A DNA stretch of 64,000 nt from UBA6059 sp965227155 (lineage in GTDB: Bacteria > Bacteroidota > Bacteroidia > Cytophagales > Cyclobacteriaceae): assembly GCA_965227155.1 (NCBI GenBank), contig OZ245731.1, positions 1,736,001 to 1,800,000 on the forward strand, given 5' to 3'. A program made the position numbers and the translations under genes. The first letter of the stretch is position 1. Every line of letters begins with the position of its first letter. Positions 35,010 through 42,884 of the stretch are shown in pieces. Under the pieces are notes generated by a model. The model saw only the letters and a program-made list of their open reading frames with translations, made no database searches and had not been told where the DNA came from.

Positions 35010-37268
35010 TTATTTATTGAATTGATAATTGATTCTTAGAAAATATGATCTTCCATAAGCGATGGCTGTGGCGCCACCGCCTCCACCATGTGCTCCCCCA
35101 CCGCGTATGTTGTTATTGACCGATGTGATATCAGCCAGATTTCTGACGGCCAGGGACACATTCAGAGATTCCCATTGCTTGCTCACTGTCATATCGAGCC
35201 AGTTAAATGCTTCTATCCATTGCAGCTCAGGTACTTCCTCTCCTTGCTCATTCGTGATCAGCTGATAGCGCTTGGCCCTTCCCGTGTGCTTATAAAAAGA
35301 TGAAAAGGTAATAGCGGGCGCCTTCCATAAATAGCTTAGCTGCGTATTCCATTCTGGAGAGAATACATAGCCGGGCTGATCCGCTTCACCTTCAGCATTG
35401 AGTTGCTGGAAAAGGCCGATATAGGAGAAGCCGGCGTTTACAGTCAGTGGTCCTTTTTGGTAGCTAGTACGAAGATTGGTACCTACTGAGCGGAAGTCTA
35501 ATAAGTTCGTATAGCTTGTTGGTTGATTGGCCTGCTCCGGTATAAAGAAGGTAATTCTGTTGGTCACCGCATTGAAGAAGCCATTGACTGTAACGGTAAG
35601 CGGCAATTTTTTCGCACTCCAGGTAAGGTCGCCATTGAAATTATGAGACGTCTCCGGCTTCAGGTTTTCATTGCCCAGAATATTATGGTTAGCATCAATG
35701 AACTCATGGTACAACTCACGGGTAGATGGTGCCCTGAAACCTCTGCCATATCCCAGCCTGAATTGGAGGCGATCACTCCAGGCATATTTCAAATTGACCG
35801 AAGGTGTAGGTATGGTTTCAAAAACGCTATTGTAAATAAAACGAACCCCAGGTCTGATTTTCAGTCGATCGATACTCAGCTCTCCGGATACAAAGGCAGC
35901 AAGATCATTGATGGCCTTATCACCATCAGTGAGGTTCGTACCAGCAGCGATTTCTCTATTGGCTTCCAGGCCTATCTGCGTGGTAAACTCAGCAGAGCCT
36001 ATGCTTGCTCGTACTGCATTGGCCAAAGTTCCACGAAAGAAATACGCCTGATAGCGAATAGTATCCTGCTCAGCATCATTGGTCGTTTGCGTATTTTCAG
36101 TAAGTAGATTGGTAGTAAATTGATGTGTATTTCTTCTGAAATCGGTATAGGAGAAGACCGTATTGAGTAACGCCTCGCCCAGGGCAAACTCTCCTTGCAG
36201 CTGATGCATCCAGCGTTGGGTTAAAAAATGCTCATCGATGGCAAATGGATCACGTAGACCATTACCTACAACGGGACGGCCCAGGTTTTGAATGTTTTCA
36301 TCAAGGTAATCGAGCCTGTAGTATACCTCGTGGTTATCACCTTTGTGGCGAAGCAGTCCTCCGGTAAAAAGCTGTGTTTTCGGATACCAGCTTTTGTCAC
36401 GGCCTTCCCCATCACCTGTCCAGCCACCAAAATGATTGCGGCGAAGTTCACCTTGTGCAAACCATTTGGGAGCTATTTGATAGCCCAATTGCAACGAATG
36501 GTTTTGAATACCATCGCCCTGCCAATTGTATTCCTGTCCTACTGTTTCTTCCTGAATGGCTACATCAACATTAAGCTTTTGACCATTTCCTTTTTTGGTG
36601 ATGATATTCACCACACCGGCCAGCGCATCTGCGCCATAGTTCACTGCCAACGGTCCTTCCACTATTTCAATGCGCTCAATGGCATTGATATTGATTTGAT
36701 TGAGGTCAATATCATTGGCGGTACCTGCCCTCCCAGTGATTGGAACGCCATCGAGCAAGATTTTTACATATTGACCTGACAAGCCCTGAAGGTTGAGGCC
36801 GGCCCGGCCAGTGGCATTATCACGACTGAATCGCATATTCAATTCGTTGGACAATACATCTTGTATGGAATTAGCACCCTGGGCTATAAAGCGATCCTCA
36901 TTGATGGTGCGAACCTGGTAAACTGAATTTTTTATGGATTGGGCTTCAAACTGTCCGGTCACTACTACTTCGTCCAGTTGTGTGGCTTTAGGCTTGAGCA
37001 CGAGTTGTGATGGAATTTTATCCAAACCCAATAGATGCAGGATATCATAACCCATGTGCTGCAGCACAAGTTGCTTGGGCTTTTTCTCTTTTAAAGTGAT
37101 CAGGCCCTCCTCATCGGAAATGATCAATTCCTCATTTGATTCATATACCAGACGCGCCACCACCCCGGCAATTGGTCTGCCGGTTTCCTCATCCAAAACC
37201 TGCAGCCTGTCCTGCGCATAAAGCACAGGAGACAGGAGCAAGGCCAGTACAAACAAAGAATATCTCAC
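35010..37268 (-). CDS. TonB-dependent heme receptor, HmuR-like
   Basis: A 752-aa outer-membrane receptor. It begins with GTG at 37268; no ATG gives the signal peptide (RYSLFVLALLLSPVLYAQ). A short carboxypeptidase-regulatory-like domain (residues about 20-95) precedes the plug (VLSNELNMRFSRDN, LQGLSGQYVKILLDGVPI, IEIVEGPLAVNYGADALAG) and the barrel. It is the first gene of an operon with HmuY-like, DoxX-like and DUF6607-like genes, so heme is the likely ligand. A palindromic operator at 37277-37293 ends the promoter region 8 bp from the start codon, which predicts metal-dependent repression. Confidence 0.9.
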   Translation of the reverse strand: MRYSLFVLALLLSPVLYAQDRLQVLDEETGRPIAGVVARLVYESNEELIISDEEGLITLKEKKPKQLVLQHMGYDILHLLGLDKIPSQLVLKPKATQLDEVVVTGQFEAQSIKNSVYQVRTINEDRFIAQGANSIQDVLSNELNMRFSRDNATGRAGLNLQGLSGQYVKILLDGVPITGRAGTANDIDLNQININAIERIEIVEGPLAVNYGADALAGVVNIITKKGNGQKLNVDVAIQEETVGQEYNWQGDGIQNHSLQLGYQIAPKWFAQGELRRNHFGGWTGDGEGRDKSWYPKTQLFTGGLLRHKGDNHEVYYRLDYLDENIQNLGRPVVGNGLRDPFAIDEHFLTQRWMHQLQGEFALGEALLNTVFSYTDFRRNTHQFTTNLLTENTQTTNDAEQDTIRYQAYFFRGTLANAVRASIGSAEFTTQIGLEANREIAAGTNLTDGDKAINDLAAFVSGELSIDRLKIRPGVRFIYNSVFETIPTPSVNLKYAWSDRLQFRLGYGRGFRAPSTRELYHEFIDANHNILGNENLKPETSHNFNGDLTWSAKKLPLTVTVNGFFNAVTNRITFFIPEQANQPTSYTNLLDFRSVGTNLRTSYQKGPLTVNAGFSYIGLFQQLNAEGEADQPGYVFSPEWNTQLSYLWKAPAITFSSFYKHTGRAKRYQLITNEQGEEVPELQWIEAFNWLDMTVSKQWESLNVSLAVRNLADITSVNNNIRGGGAHGGGGGATAIAYGRSYFLRINYQFNK

Positions 37269-37276
37269 AATTATTA

Positions 37277-37293
37277 TTTAGACTAATTACAAA
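37277..37293. promoter_or_regulatory. Palindromic operator, DtxR/iron-box-like (site 2)
   Basis: TTTAGACTAATTACAAA keeps one full arm and centre of the 5773 and 38977 sites; the other arm is degenerate (TACAAA for TCTAAA). It ends 8 bp from the GTG of the heme receptor, the same distance as site 1 has from its gene. Confidence 0.55.
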
Positions 37294-37569
37294 CAATGCA
37301 AAAATCGATAGTAATACTATTATGGTCAATCCCGATTGCTAATGATTTTATATCACTAGAAGTAGTGATTTGTTGATGAATCAATTTCACAATTGTTCTG
37401 GTGTTCTGTCAGGGGACACAGGCCCGGTTAGAATTAAAATATTGCAGTTGAATTCTGTATGGGGGCAAGCCAAAGTGAGAGGTAACTGAAGGTTGTTTAA
37501 TTCAACTAGAACGGTGGATAATGAAATGACTTTCAATTCAACTATTATTATTAGATATCCTTTTCTACC

Positions 37570-37592
37570 TTGTATATACGTTTTTGTATATA
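37570..37592. promoter_or_regulatory. Direct repeats upstream of the AbrB-type gene
   Basis: Two TTGTATATA copies at 37570-37578 and 37584-37592, 14 bp apart centre to centre, abut the ATG at 37594. They look like an autoregulatory site for the SpoVT/AbrB-fold protein. Confidence 0.45.
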
Positions 37593-37593
37593 A

Positions 37594-37815
37594 ATGGAGA
37601 AGACAGCTAAAGTTTTTACAAGTGGGAATAGTCAGGCAATTAGACTACCTAAAGAATTTAATGTAGAGGTGAAGCAACTTTACATACGTAAAATTGGAGC
37701 ATCATTGTTGCTTTCTCCCAAAAAGAAATCTTGGAAAGTGATAGAAGAATGTTTAAATGAGTTTTCAGATGACTTTCTTCAAAATGGTCGAGATCAACCT
37801 AAATTTGAAAGCTAG
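37594..37815 (+). CDS. Orphan VapB/VagC-like antitoxin (SpoVT-AbrB fold)
   Basis: A 73-aa protein. TAKVFTSGNSQAIRLPKEFNV is the classic VagC/VapB swapped-hairpin DNA-binding sequence. The C-terminal part (SWKVIEECLNEFSDDF) should be the toxin-wrapping tail. A VapC gene would be expected directly downstream, but the next 17 bp lead into the convergent higA-like gene. The toxin is missing, so this is an orphan antitoxin or the remnant of a pair. The AT-rich composition fits acquired DNA. Confidence 0.8.
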   Translation: MEKTAKVFTSGNSQAIRLPKEFNVEVKQLYIRKIGASLLLSPKKKSWKVIEECLNEFSDDFLQNGRDQPKFES

Positions 37816-37832
37816 GGCTTTCCAAGATGATC

Positions 37833-38195
37833 TTATTGCAATATGATATCACCATCGATTTTAAGTTCACTGTTAAGCTTTCTTGCCACGGAAATTGTAA
37901 TATCTCTTTTACCTCTCAAGTATTCACTTACCCTGGATTTTGGTATTCCTAAAAGCTCTGCTAGGCCACTTTGTTTTAAGCCTAACTCATACATTCTAAG
38001 CTTAATTACTTCAATTAACTCTGGCTTTTCTATTTTGAAGTGTTTGTCTTCATAGTCAGCCACCAGGTCTGAAATTCTATCTAACAAAACAAAATCAGGG
38101 TTATCATAGGTCTGATTGCTTCCAACTTTCAGAAGTAAAGACTCTATCCGTTCTAATGCCTCTTGATATTCTTTACTGTTTTCAATCTTTTCCAT
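37833..38195 (-). CDS. HigA-like antitoxin (XRE family)
   Basis: A 120-aa protein. The N-terminal half is helical (KEYQEALERIESLLLKVG). A helix-turn-helix lies near residues 70-110 (LKQSGLAELLGIPKSRVSEYLRGKR). This layout is usual for the longer HigA antitoxins of Bacteroidota, whose higB toxin gene lies directly upstream. Here the upstream gene is only a C-terminal fragment (38196-38303), ending exactly one base before this ATG. The antitoxin may persist as a regulator. Confidence 0.85.
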   Translation of the reverse strand: MEKIENSKEYQEALERIESLLLKVGSNQTYDNPDFVLLDRISDLVADYEDKHFKIEKPELIEVIKLRMYELGLKQSGLAELLGIPKSRVSEYLRGKRDITISVARKLNSELKIDGDIILQ

Positions 38196-38303
38196 TTATA
38201 GATCTTTCACTTTCACTCTGTCATACTCGGAATGGGTTCCAATCCAGTGGATATATACTTTTTGAGGAGGAAATATAATAATTGCTAGCAATCGAAAATC
38301 ACT
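38196..38303 (-). pseudogene. 5'-truncated higB toxin remnant
   Basis: Reading leftwards from 38303, an open frame encodes a HigB-like C-terminus: DFRLLAIIIF, then VYIHWIGTHSEYDRVK, and stops at 38196-38198, directly before the higA-like ATG. A TAA at 38304-38306 closes the frame upstream, and no HigB N-terminus is seen further up. About two thirds of the toxin is missing, so this is a decayed toxin gene. The motif (I)GTHxEYD is the HigB_toxin family ending as I remember it. Confidence 0.72.
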
Positions 38304-38353
38304 TTAGTGAATATTAAACACATATTTTACTCAATTGATCCCCTACTTCCAAA

Positions 38354-38974
38354 CTACCTATCCAACCCATGCTCAATAGCATATATAATTAGCTCTGTGG
38401 GAGATTTGAGGTTCAGTTTTCGTAGTATGTTCTTGCGGTGACTGTTGATGGTGTGGGTACTCAAGCTTAGCGCCTCGGCAATAGCGCTGGTGGATTTACC
38501 TTTTGCTATAAGTCGCAATACATCAAGCTCCCGGTTGGTGAGTTTGCTTGCTTTTTCTATAGTGCCTGATGGGTTCATCATATTTTCCATCACGGTATTG
38601 CAGTAAAAGCGCTTCCCCTCCGCCACCATATACAATGCACTTTCGATTTCCTGCCGGGAGCAATGTGTAGTCAGGATACCGGGGACGCTTAAATCCAACA
38701 TCGTCCTGATAAGCTCAATTTGATATGGTTCAACCAGAAGTATAACTTTCACTCCTTGCTCCAAAAGCTTTTGCAATAGACCCTTTTCCGTTAATTGGTG
38801 GTTGTAGCACATGACCAGAACATGCGGCTGCTGATAATCATAATTATGAAGCATCTCTTGCGAATATGCCCTTAATGATTCAAAGCTAAAATTATCACCG
38901 AGATGCCTCAGGCCATGTTCAAGTAGAAAAGGCAGGTTTCCAAGAAATATGACTGGTTTGCTAACGACTATCAT
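38354..38974 (-). CDS. LuxR-type regulator with pseudo-receiver domain
   Basis: A 206-aa protein arranged like a NarL/FixJ response regulator. The C-terminal LuxR helix-turn-helix is intact (LTNRELDVLRLIAKGKSTSAIAEAL, residues about 145-203). The receiver-like domain lacks the key acids: FLGNLP replaces the paired acidic residues, and C56 in VLVMCYN stands where the phosphoacceptor Asp belongs. Classical phosphorylation is therefore unlikely. Activity may be set by expression level, or by a ligand or redox change at C56. The operator at 38977-38993 almost touches the ATG, linking it to the same regulon as the heme operon. Confidence 0.85.
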   Translation of the reverse strand: MIVVSKPVIFLGNLPFLLEHGLRHLGDNFSFESLRAYSQEMLHNYDYQQPHVLVMCYNHQLTEKGLLQKLLEQGVKVILLVEPYQIELIRTMLDLSVPGILTTHCSRQEIESALYMVAEGKRFYCNTVMENMMNPSGTIEKASKLTNRELDVLRLIAKGKSTSAIAEALSLSTHTINSHRKNILRKLNLKSPTELIIYAIEHGLDR

Positions 38975-38976
38975 TA

Positions 38977-38993
38977 TTTAGACTAAATCTAAA
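38977..38993. promoter_or_regulatory. Palindromic operator, DtxR/iron-box-like (site 3)
   Basis: TTTAGACTAAATCTAAA is a perfect inverted repeat with arms TTTAGA/TCTAAA and a CTAAA centre. It ends 2 bp from the ATG of the pseudo-receiver regulator. It is the best of the three copies. Confidence 0.65.
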
Positions 38994-39125
38994 CAAAGGT
39001 AGTGGGTAAAAGTGGTTTTCAAAAGCATTCACATAGCTAGTTGTAGCCTAATTGTCAACTTCCTTATAGACTCTTACAGAATATCATATTAGTCGGAATG
39101 AACTATACCAACTTATAGAAATGTA

Positions 39126-39143
39126 GTCAGCAGATAGTCTGAC
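39126..39143. repeat. Short dispersed palindrome (copy 2)
   Basis: GTCAGCAGATAGTCTGAC, an 18-bp imperfect palindrome in the 296-bp gap before the TonB receptor gene. Related 18-mers are at 11096-11113 and 41768-41785. The rest of this gap is AT-rich and holds a promoter-like element near 39190-39221. Confidence 0.4.
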
Positions 39144-39189
39144 TAGTAATTATGTATCAAAATTTAAGTGCTTAGTATAAACCAAAAAT

Positions 39190-39221
39190 ATTTTTTAGGG
39201 TTGTCTAATATATTACTTTTG
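39190..39221 (+). promoter_or_regulatory. Bacteroidota-type promoter candidate for the TonB receptor gene
   Basis: TACTTTTG at 39214-39221 matches the TAnnTTTG -7 box, with a T-rich -33 region near 39190-39196. The ATG at 39271 is about 50 bp downstream. Confidence 0.4.
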
Positions 39222-39270
39222 TATCACTAAATATATAATGTGGTTATCCAAATGTTGGTTTGAAATTGAT

Positions 39271-41625
39271 ATGAAGAAATATTTATACGTTATAGCAATA
39301 TTGTTTTATAGCATTTCACTGTATGCACAGGATCAGACAGGTGCTGTAGTTGGAGCTATAAACACACCTGAAGGCCCCCTTGCTTTTGCCACTATCAGCA
39401 TTGAAGGTACCTCTTTCGCTACAGCTGCTGATGCCGATGGCATGTTTGAACTGCGTAATGTTCCTGCCGGACCTCATGAACTTACAGTAAGTGCTGTTGG
39501 CTACAGGCGATTAAGTCAGCCTATTACCGTTCAGGCCAATACTTCGGTAAAGCTTCAAATAGCAATGACTGAAGACCTCCTGAACCTGGAAGGTGTAGTG
39601 GTATCGGGATCTCGTTACGAACAGGACAGAAAAAACAGCCCTGTGGTTGTAGGTGTAATCAATAGCAAGCTATTCAATGCCACCCAATCGCTGGCTATTT
39701 CAGATGGGCTTAGTTTTCAGCCCGGGGTACGAGTGGAGACCAATTGCCAAAACTGTGGATTTACCCAGGTTCGGTTAAACGGGTTGGATGGGCCCTATTC
39801 CCAAATACTCATCAACAGTCGCCCGATTTTTAGTGCTTTAAACAGTGTATATGGTTTGGATCAAATTCCAACCAATATTGTAGAACGGGTAGAGGTGGTT
39901 CGAAGTGGCGGTTCCGCCCTTTATGGCTCCAATGCTATTGCCGGCACCATCAATATCATCACCAAGGATCCTGCTGAAAATAGCTGGGAGATGCGATCGA
40001 ATACTGCAATTATTGATGGAGATGCAGTAGATCAGACTTACAATTTCAATGGTTCGGTGGTTAATGAATCACTGACTTCCGGTGTAACCTTTTATGGCAT
40101 GAGCAGGAATCGCGACAGCTATGATGCGAACGGCGATGGCTTTACCGAGCTGGTGCAGCTGGAAAATACCGTGCTGGGTGCCAAAGCTTTCTTCGAACCC
40201 GGCCTCAACAGTAAAATTACGCTGGACTTCAGCGCACTGGAAGAATACCGGCGTGGTGGAGACCGATTGGATCTGGCACCCCATTTTACGGATATTACTG
40301 AGGAGCTTGATCACAATACTTTCTTTGGGGGCATCAATTACGAACAATGGAGCAAAGACCAAAGCCAAAAACTGAATGTATATGCATCAGCCCAAAGTAC
40401 TCATCGTGATAGTTATTATGGTGGTCTGGGTGGTGGAAGGACCGCTGCAGATAGTACACTAGCCATCAATGCCTATGGCTTAACAGAAGATCTGGCTGTG
40501 GTAACCGGAGTACAATACAATAAATATTTGCCTAATGCCGATGTATTGACCATGGGCATTGAAAACCAGGCTTATAATACGCGTGATGAAATCGCAGGCT
40601 ATAACCGCCTTGTGGATCAGCAGGTAAATACCCTTGGCATTTTTGCGCAATATGAATGGAAGGTTAACCGCAGGTTTACGGCGTTGCTAGGTGGCCGGTA
40701 CGATATATCAAATGTAGACGGCTCCTACAGGGTGGGTGACGAAACGAGAATAGCTGATGTGAATGTGAATGTTTTCAGCCCGCGTGCTACTTTGCTCTAT
40801 CAAATCAATGAAAACCTGCGCTTCAGAGGTGGTTATGCCAGAGGGTTCCGTGCGCCCCAGGCATTTAATGAGGACCTGCACATTTCCTCTGCTGGTGGCG
40901 ATCAGGTTTTTGTGCTATTATCCGACAACCTGGATAAAGAAACTTCTAATGCCTTTACCGGTTCGCTGAACTACACACAAAACCTCGGTTTGGCACAGGT
41001 TAATTTTCTGGTTGAAGGTTTTTACACGCAGCTTCAAAATCCCTTTACACAGGTTAGCCGAGGTGATATTGGTGATATCATTTTGGAAGAGGTTGTAAAT
41101 GGTGCAGGCGCTACAGTGTCAGGGGTAAATTTTGAAGCGGGCTATGCTCCCACTGGAAAAATTGCCTTCCAGCTAGGTGGTACAGCACAGCAAACGAATT
41201 TTGTCGAGGAGCAAGAAATTTTTGCACCGGAAGATACCGGTGAGGATGCCATCACTGTTAATGAGTTTGTGAGAAACCCAAACCTGTATGGTTATTTCAC
41301 CTCTTTCTATAATGCCACCAATGCGTTCAGAATTGACCTAACGGGTACCTATACCGGTTCGATGATTGTGCCTCGTATAATAGGGGCCGATGGTTCGCCC
41401 GATTTACTGACTTCCGATCCATTTTTTGATGTCAACCTAAAGGCCAGCTATCATTTCGATATTTCGGATGATTTTCATTTGGAGCTGAGTGGTGGTTTTC
41501 GCAACCTCTTCAACAGCTTCCAGCCTGAGTTTGATGCAGGACCGGAGCGGGACTCGGACTTCATCTATGGCCCGGCAGCACCTCGATCCATATTCTTTTC
41601 CATCAAAATCGGTAATCTGCATTAG
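39271..41625 (+). CDS. TonB-dependent receptor with CQNC plug motif
   Basis: A 784-aa receptor. The ATG at 39271 (MKKYLYVIAILFYSISLYAQ) gives a clean signal peptide; an in-frame ATG 33 bp earlier does not. A carboxypeptidase-regulatory-like domain (about 25-110) is followed by a plug with VETNCQNCGFTQVRLNGLDG and ERVEVVRSGGSALYGSNAIAG, then the barrel ending in FSIKIGNLH. Receptors with the paired-Cys CQNC plug are common in Bacteroidota and are often linked to metal complexes. The ligand is unknown. The gene lies next to the pseudo-receiver regulator, which may control it. Confidence 0.9.
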   Translation: MKKYLYVIAILFYSISLYAQDQTGAVVGAINTPEGPLAFATISIEGTSFATAADADGMFELRNVPAGPHELTVSAVGYRRLSQPITVQANTSVKLQIAMTEDLLNLEGVVVSGSRYEQDRKNSPVVVGVINSKLFNATQSLAISDGLSFQPGVRVETNCQNCGFTQVRLNGLDGPYSQILINSRPIFSALNSVYGLDQIPTNIVERVEVVRSGGSALYGSNAIAGTINIITKDPAENSWEMRSNTAIIDGDAVDQTYNFNGSVVNESLTSGVTFYGMSRNRDSYDANGDGFTELVQLENTVLGAKAFFEPGLNSKITLDFSALEEYRRGGDRLDLAPHFTDITEELDHNTFFGGINYEQWSKDQSQKLNVYASAQSTHRDSYYGGLGGGRTAADSTLAINAYGLTEDLAVVTGVQYNKYLPNADVLTMGIENQAYNTRDEIAGYNRLVDQQVNTLGIFAQYEWKVNRRFTALLGGRYDISNVDGSYRVGDETRIADVNVNVFSPRATLLYQINENLRFRGGYARGFRAPQAFNEDLHISSAGGDQVFVLLSDNLDKETSNAFTGSLNYTQNLGLAQVNFLVEGFYTQLQNPFTQVSRGDIGDIILEEVVNGAGATVSGVNFEAGYAPTGKIAFQLGGTAQQTNFVEEQEIFAPEDTGEDAITVNEFVRNPNLYGYFTSFYNATNAFRIDLTGTYTGSMIVPRIIGADGSPDLLTSDPFFDVNLKASYHFDISDDFHLELSGGFRNLFNSFQPEFDAGPERDSDFIYGPAAPRSIFFSIKIGNLH

Positions 41626-41767
41626 TCTTTATTTGCAAGCCGGTTGTTACCAAAGCGACATATGATTTTGTTGGAAGCTACGGTCAACCAGTAGGAGATT
41701 GTAATGGGGTAAGTTGTGTAGAAAGGGCCTAAATGGTTATGAAATCAATTCTGTTCTTACAATAAAT

Positions 41768-41785
41768 GTCAAGCAATAGCCTGAC
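41768..41785. repeat. Short dispersed palindrome (copy 3)
   Basis: GTCAAGCAATAGCCTGAC lies in the 248-bp gap after the TonB receptor gene. It matches the 39126 and 11096 copies at the GTC, AT, G and CTGAC positions. No terminator or gene is seen in the gap. Confidence 0.4.
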
Positions 41786-41873
41786 TTAATAGTTTTATTG
41801 GTAAAGCTTTACCCTTACTTTTTCTTTACAAAGAAGTATTAATTCAGCTAGGCAAATTTCCATTAAATGCACC

Positions 41874-42197
41874 TCATACCCTGTGCTCTTTATTGGCTTC
41901 CGGCTCTTCCTGGTGTTTGAGGATTTTGGCATCTACATAAAAGGTGCCAGCCGGTACAAGTGAAGCGCCAAGCACGATCAATGAGGTCTTGAATCCCCAC
42001 CCATATCGAAAAATGGCTTGCAAGGCTACCAGGCCGTAGACTATAAATAGAAACCCATGGGCAGCACCTACAATAAAATTAGGCTCTCGAATGTCAAGGC
42101 CATATTTGAGAGGCATGGTGATGGCAAAAAGCAGGTAACTGATGCCCTCGGCAATGGCAATGAGCCTGAATCGGCCTAGAAAGGTTTTTAAGTTCAT
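41874..42197 (-). CDS. DUF3817 integral membrane protein
   Basis: A 107-aa protein with three membrane helices. It starts FLGRFRLIAIAEGISYLLFAITMPLKY and continues AAHGFLFIVYGLVALQ, the conserved DUF3817 blocks. Family members are small inner-membrane proteins of unknown function, also found fused to transporters. The C-terminus is short and charged (HQEEPEANKEHRV). The gene stands alone and is divergent from the CBS-domain gene. Confidence 0.88.
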   Translation of the reverse strand: MNLKTFLGRFRLIAIAEGISYLLFAITMPLKYGLDIREPNFIVGAAHGFLFIVYGLVALQAIFRYGWGFKTSLIVLGASLVPAGTFYVDAKILKHQEEPEANKEHRV

Positions 42198-42412
42198 AAT
42201 AGCTAACTTCTAATTTGTCTTTTAACCGCGTTTCTCTTTAAAAAGTTGAATCAAGAGATAAATTATTCACTTAACAAAGTCTCTGTAGATTGTGCTGAAA
42301 TTGGTTAATCTATGCGTCCAGGCTAAAAATGAAGCTTGTCTCGCATTTAATTTTTCCTTATCTTATTGGTTACCCGATTTTTAAAACGACGTTCCACAAA
42401 AATTTTAGCATT

Positions 42413-42874
42413 ATGGTAAAGAGTTATAAAGGTGTGATCATTGAAAAAGAAAAGAAAGCCGCACCACAGTCCGTCAAGGTAGAAGATTATATGTCAAAAA
42501 GGCTGATTACATTTCTGCCGGAGCAATCCATGAGTGAGGTTATTGATACTTTGTTAAGCAAAAGAATCTCCGGTGCACCGGTTGTAGATGCTCAAAACAA
42601 TCTTATTGGTGTAATCTCCGAAGGTGATTGTATGAAAGAAGTTGTCCGAGGCAAATACAATAATTCGCCAAATCTATCCGGCAAAGTTGCAGACCATATG
42701 AGTACCGAGGTAATTCATATTACGCCCGAGACCAATATTTTTGATGCCGCCAAAATGTTTCTCGAAAAGCGCATTCGGCGGTTTCCGGTGGTTCAGATGG
42801 GAAAACTGATTGGTCAAATATCACAAAAGGATGTTATGCGCGCCATGCATGATATGAAAAGCAGCAATTGGTAA
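42413..42874 (+). CDS. Tandem CBS-domain protein
   Basis: A 153-aa protein made of two CBS domains (residues about 24-80 and 92-148), with typical ends GAPVVDAQNNLIGVISEGD and RRFPVVQMGKLIGQISQKDV. CBS pairs bind adenosine nucleotides and act as energy or ionic sensors. The ATG at 42413 (MVKSYKGVI) is preferred; an upstream in-frame ATG adds 28 residues unlike the family. No partner enzyme is adjacent, so the regulated target is unknown. Confidence 0.9.
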   Translation: MVKSYKGVIIEKEKKAAPQSVKVEDYMSKRLITFLPEQSMSEVIDTLLSKRISGAPVVDAQNNLIGVISEGDCMKEVVRGKYNNSPNLSGKVADHMSTEVIHITPETNIFDAAKMFLEKRIRRFPVVQMGKLIGQISQKDVMRAMHDMKSSNW

Positions 42875-42884
42875 GGTTTGCGAG

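Larger units (their letters stand above)
37269..37593. other. Intergenic region between heme receptor and AbrB-type gene
   Basis: No gene is seen in these 325 bp. They hold the operator at 37277-37293 for the leftward heme operon and the direct repeats at 37570-37592 for the rightward antitoxin-like gene. The middle is AT-rich and featureless. Confidence 0.6.

Noticed and set aside
35523..36779. Long plus-strand frames (194 and 163 codons) opposite the heme receptor
   Set aside because: Antisense to an intact TonB receptor, with no recognisable domain.
39238..39270. Upstream start for the TonB receptor
   Set aside because: The extra residues are not signal-peptide-like, and the ATG at 39271 begins a standard signal sequence.
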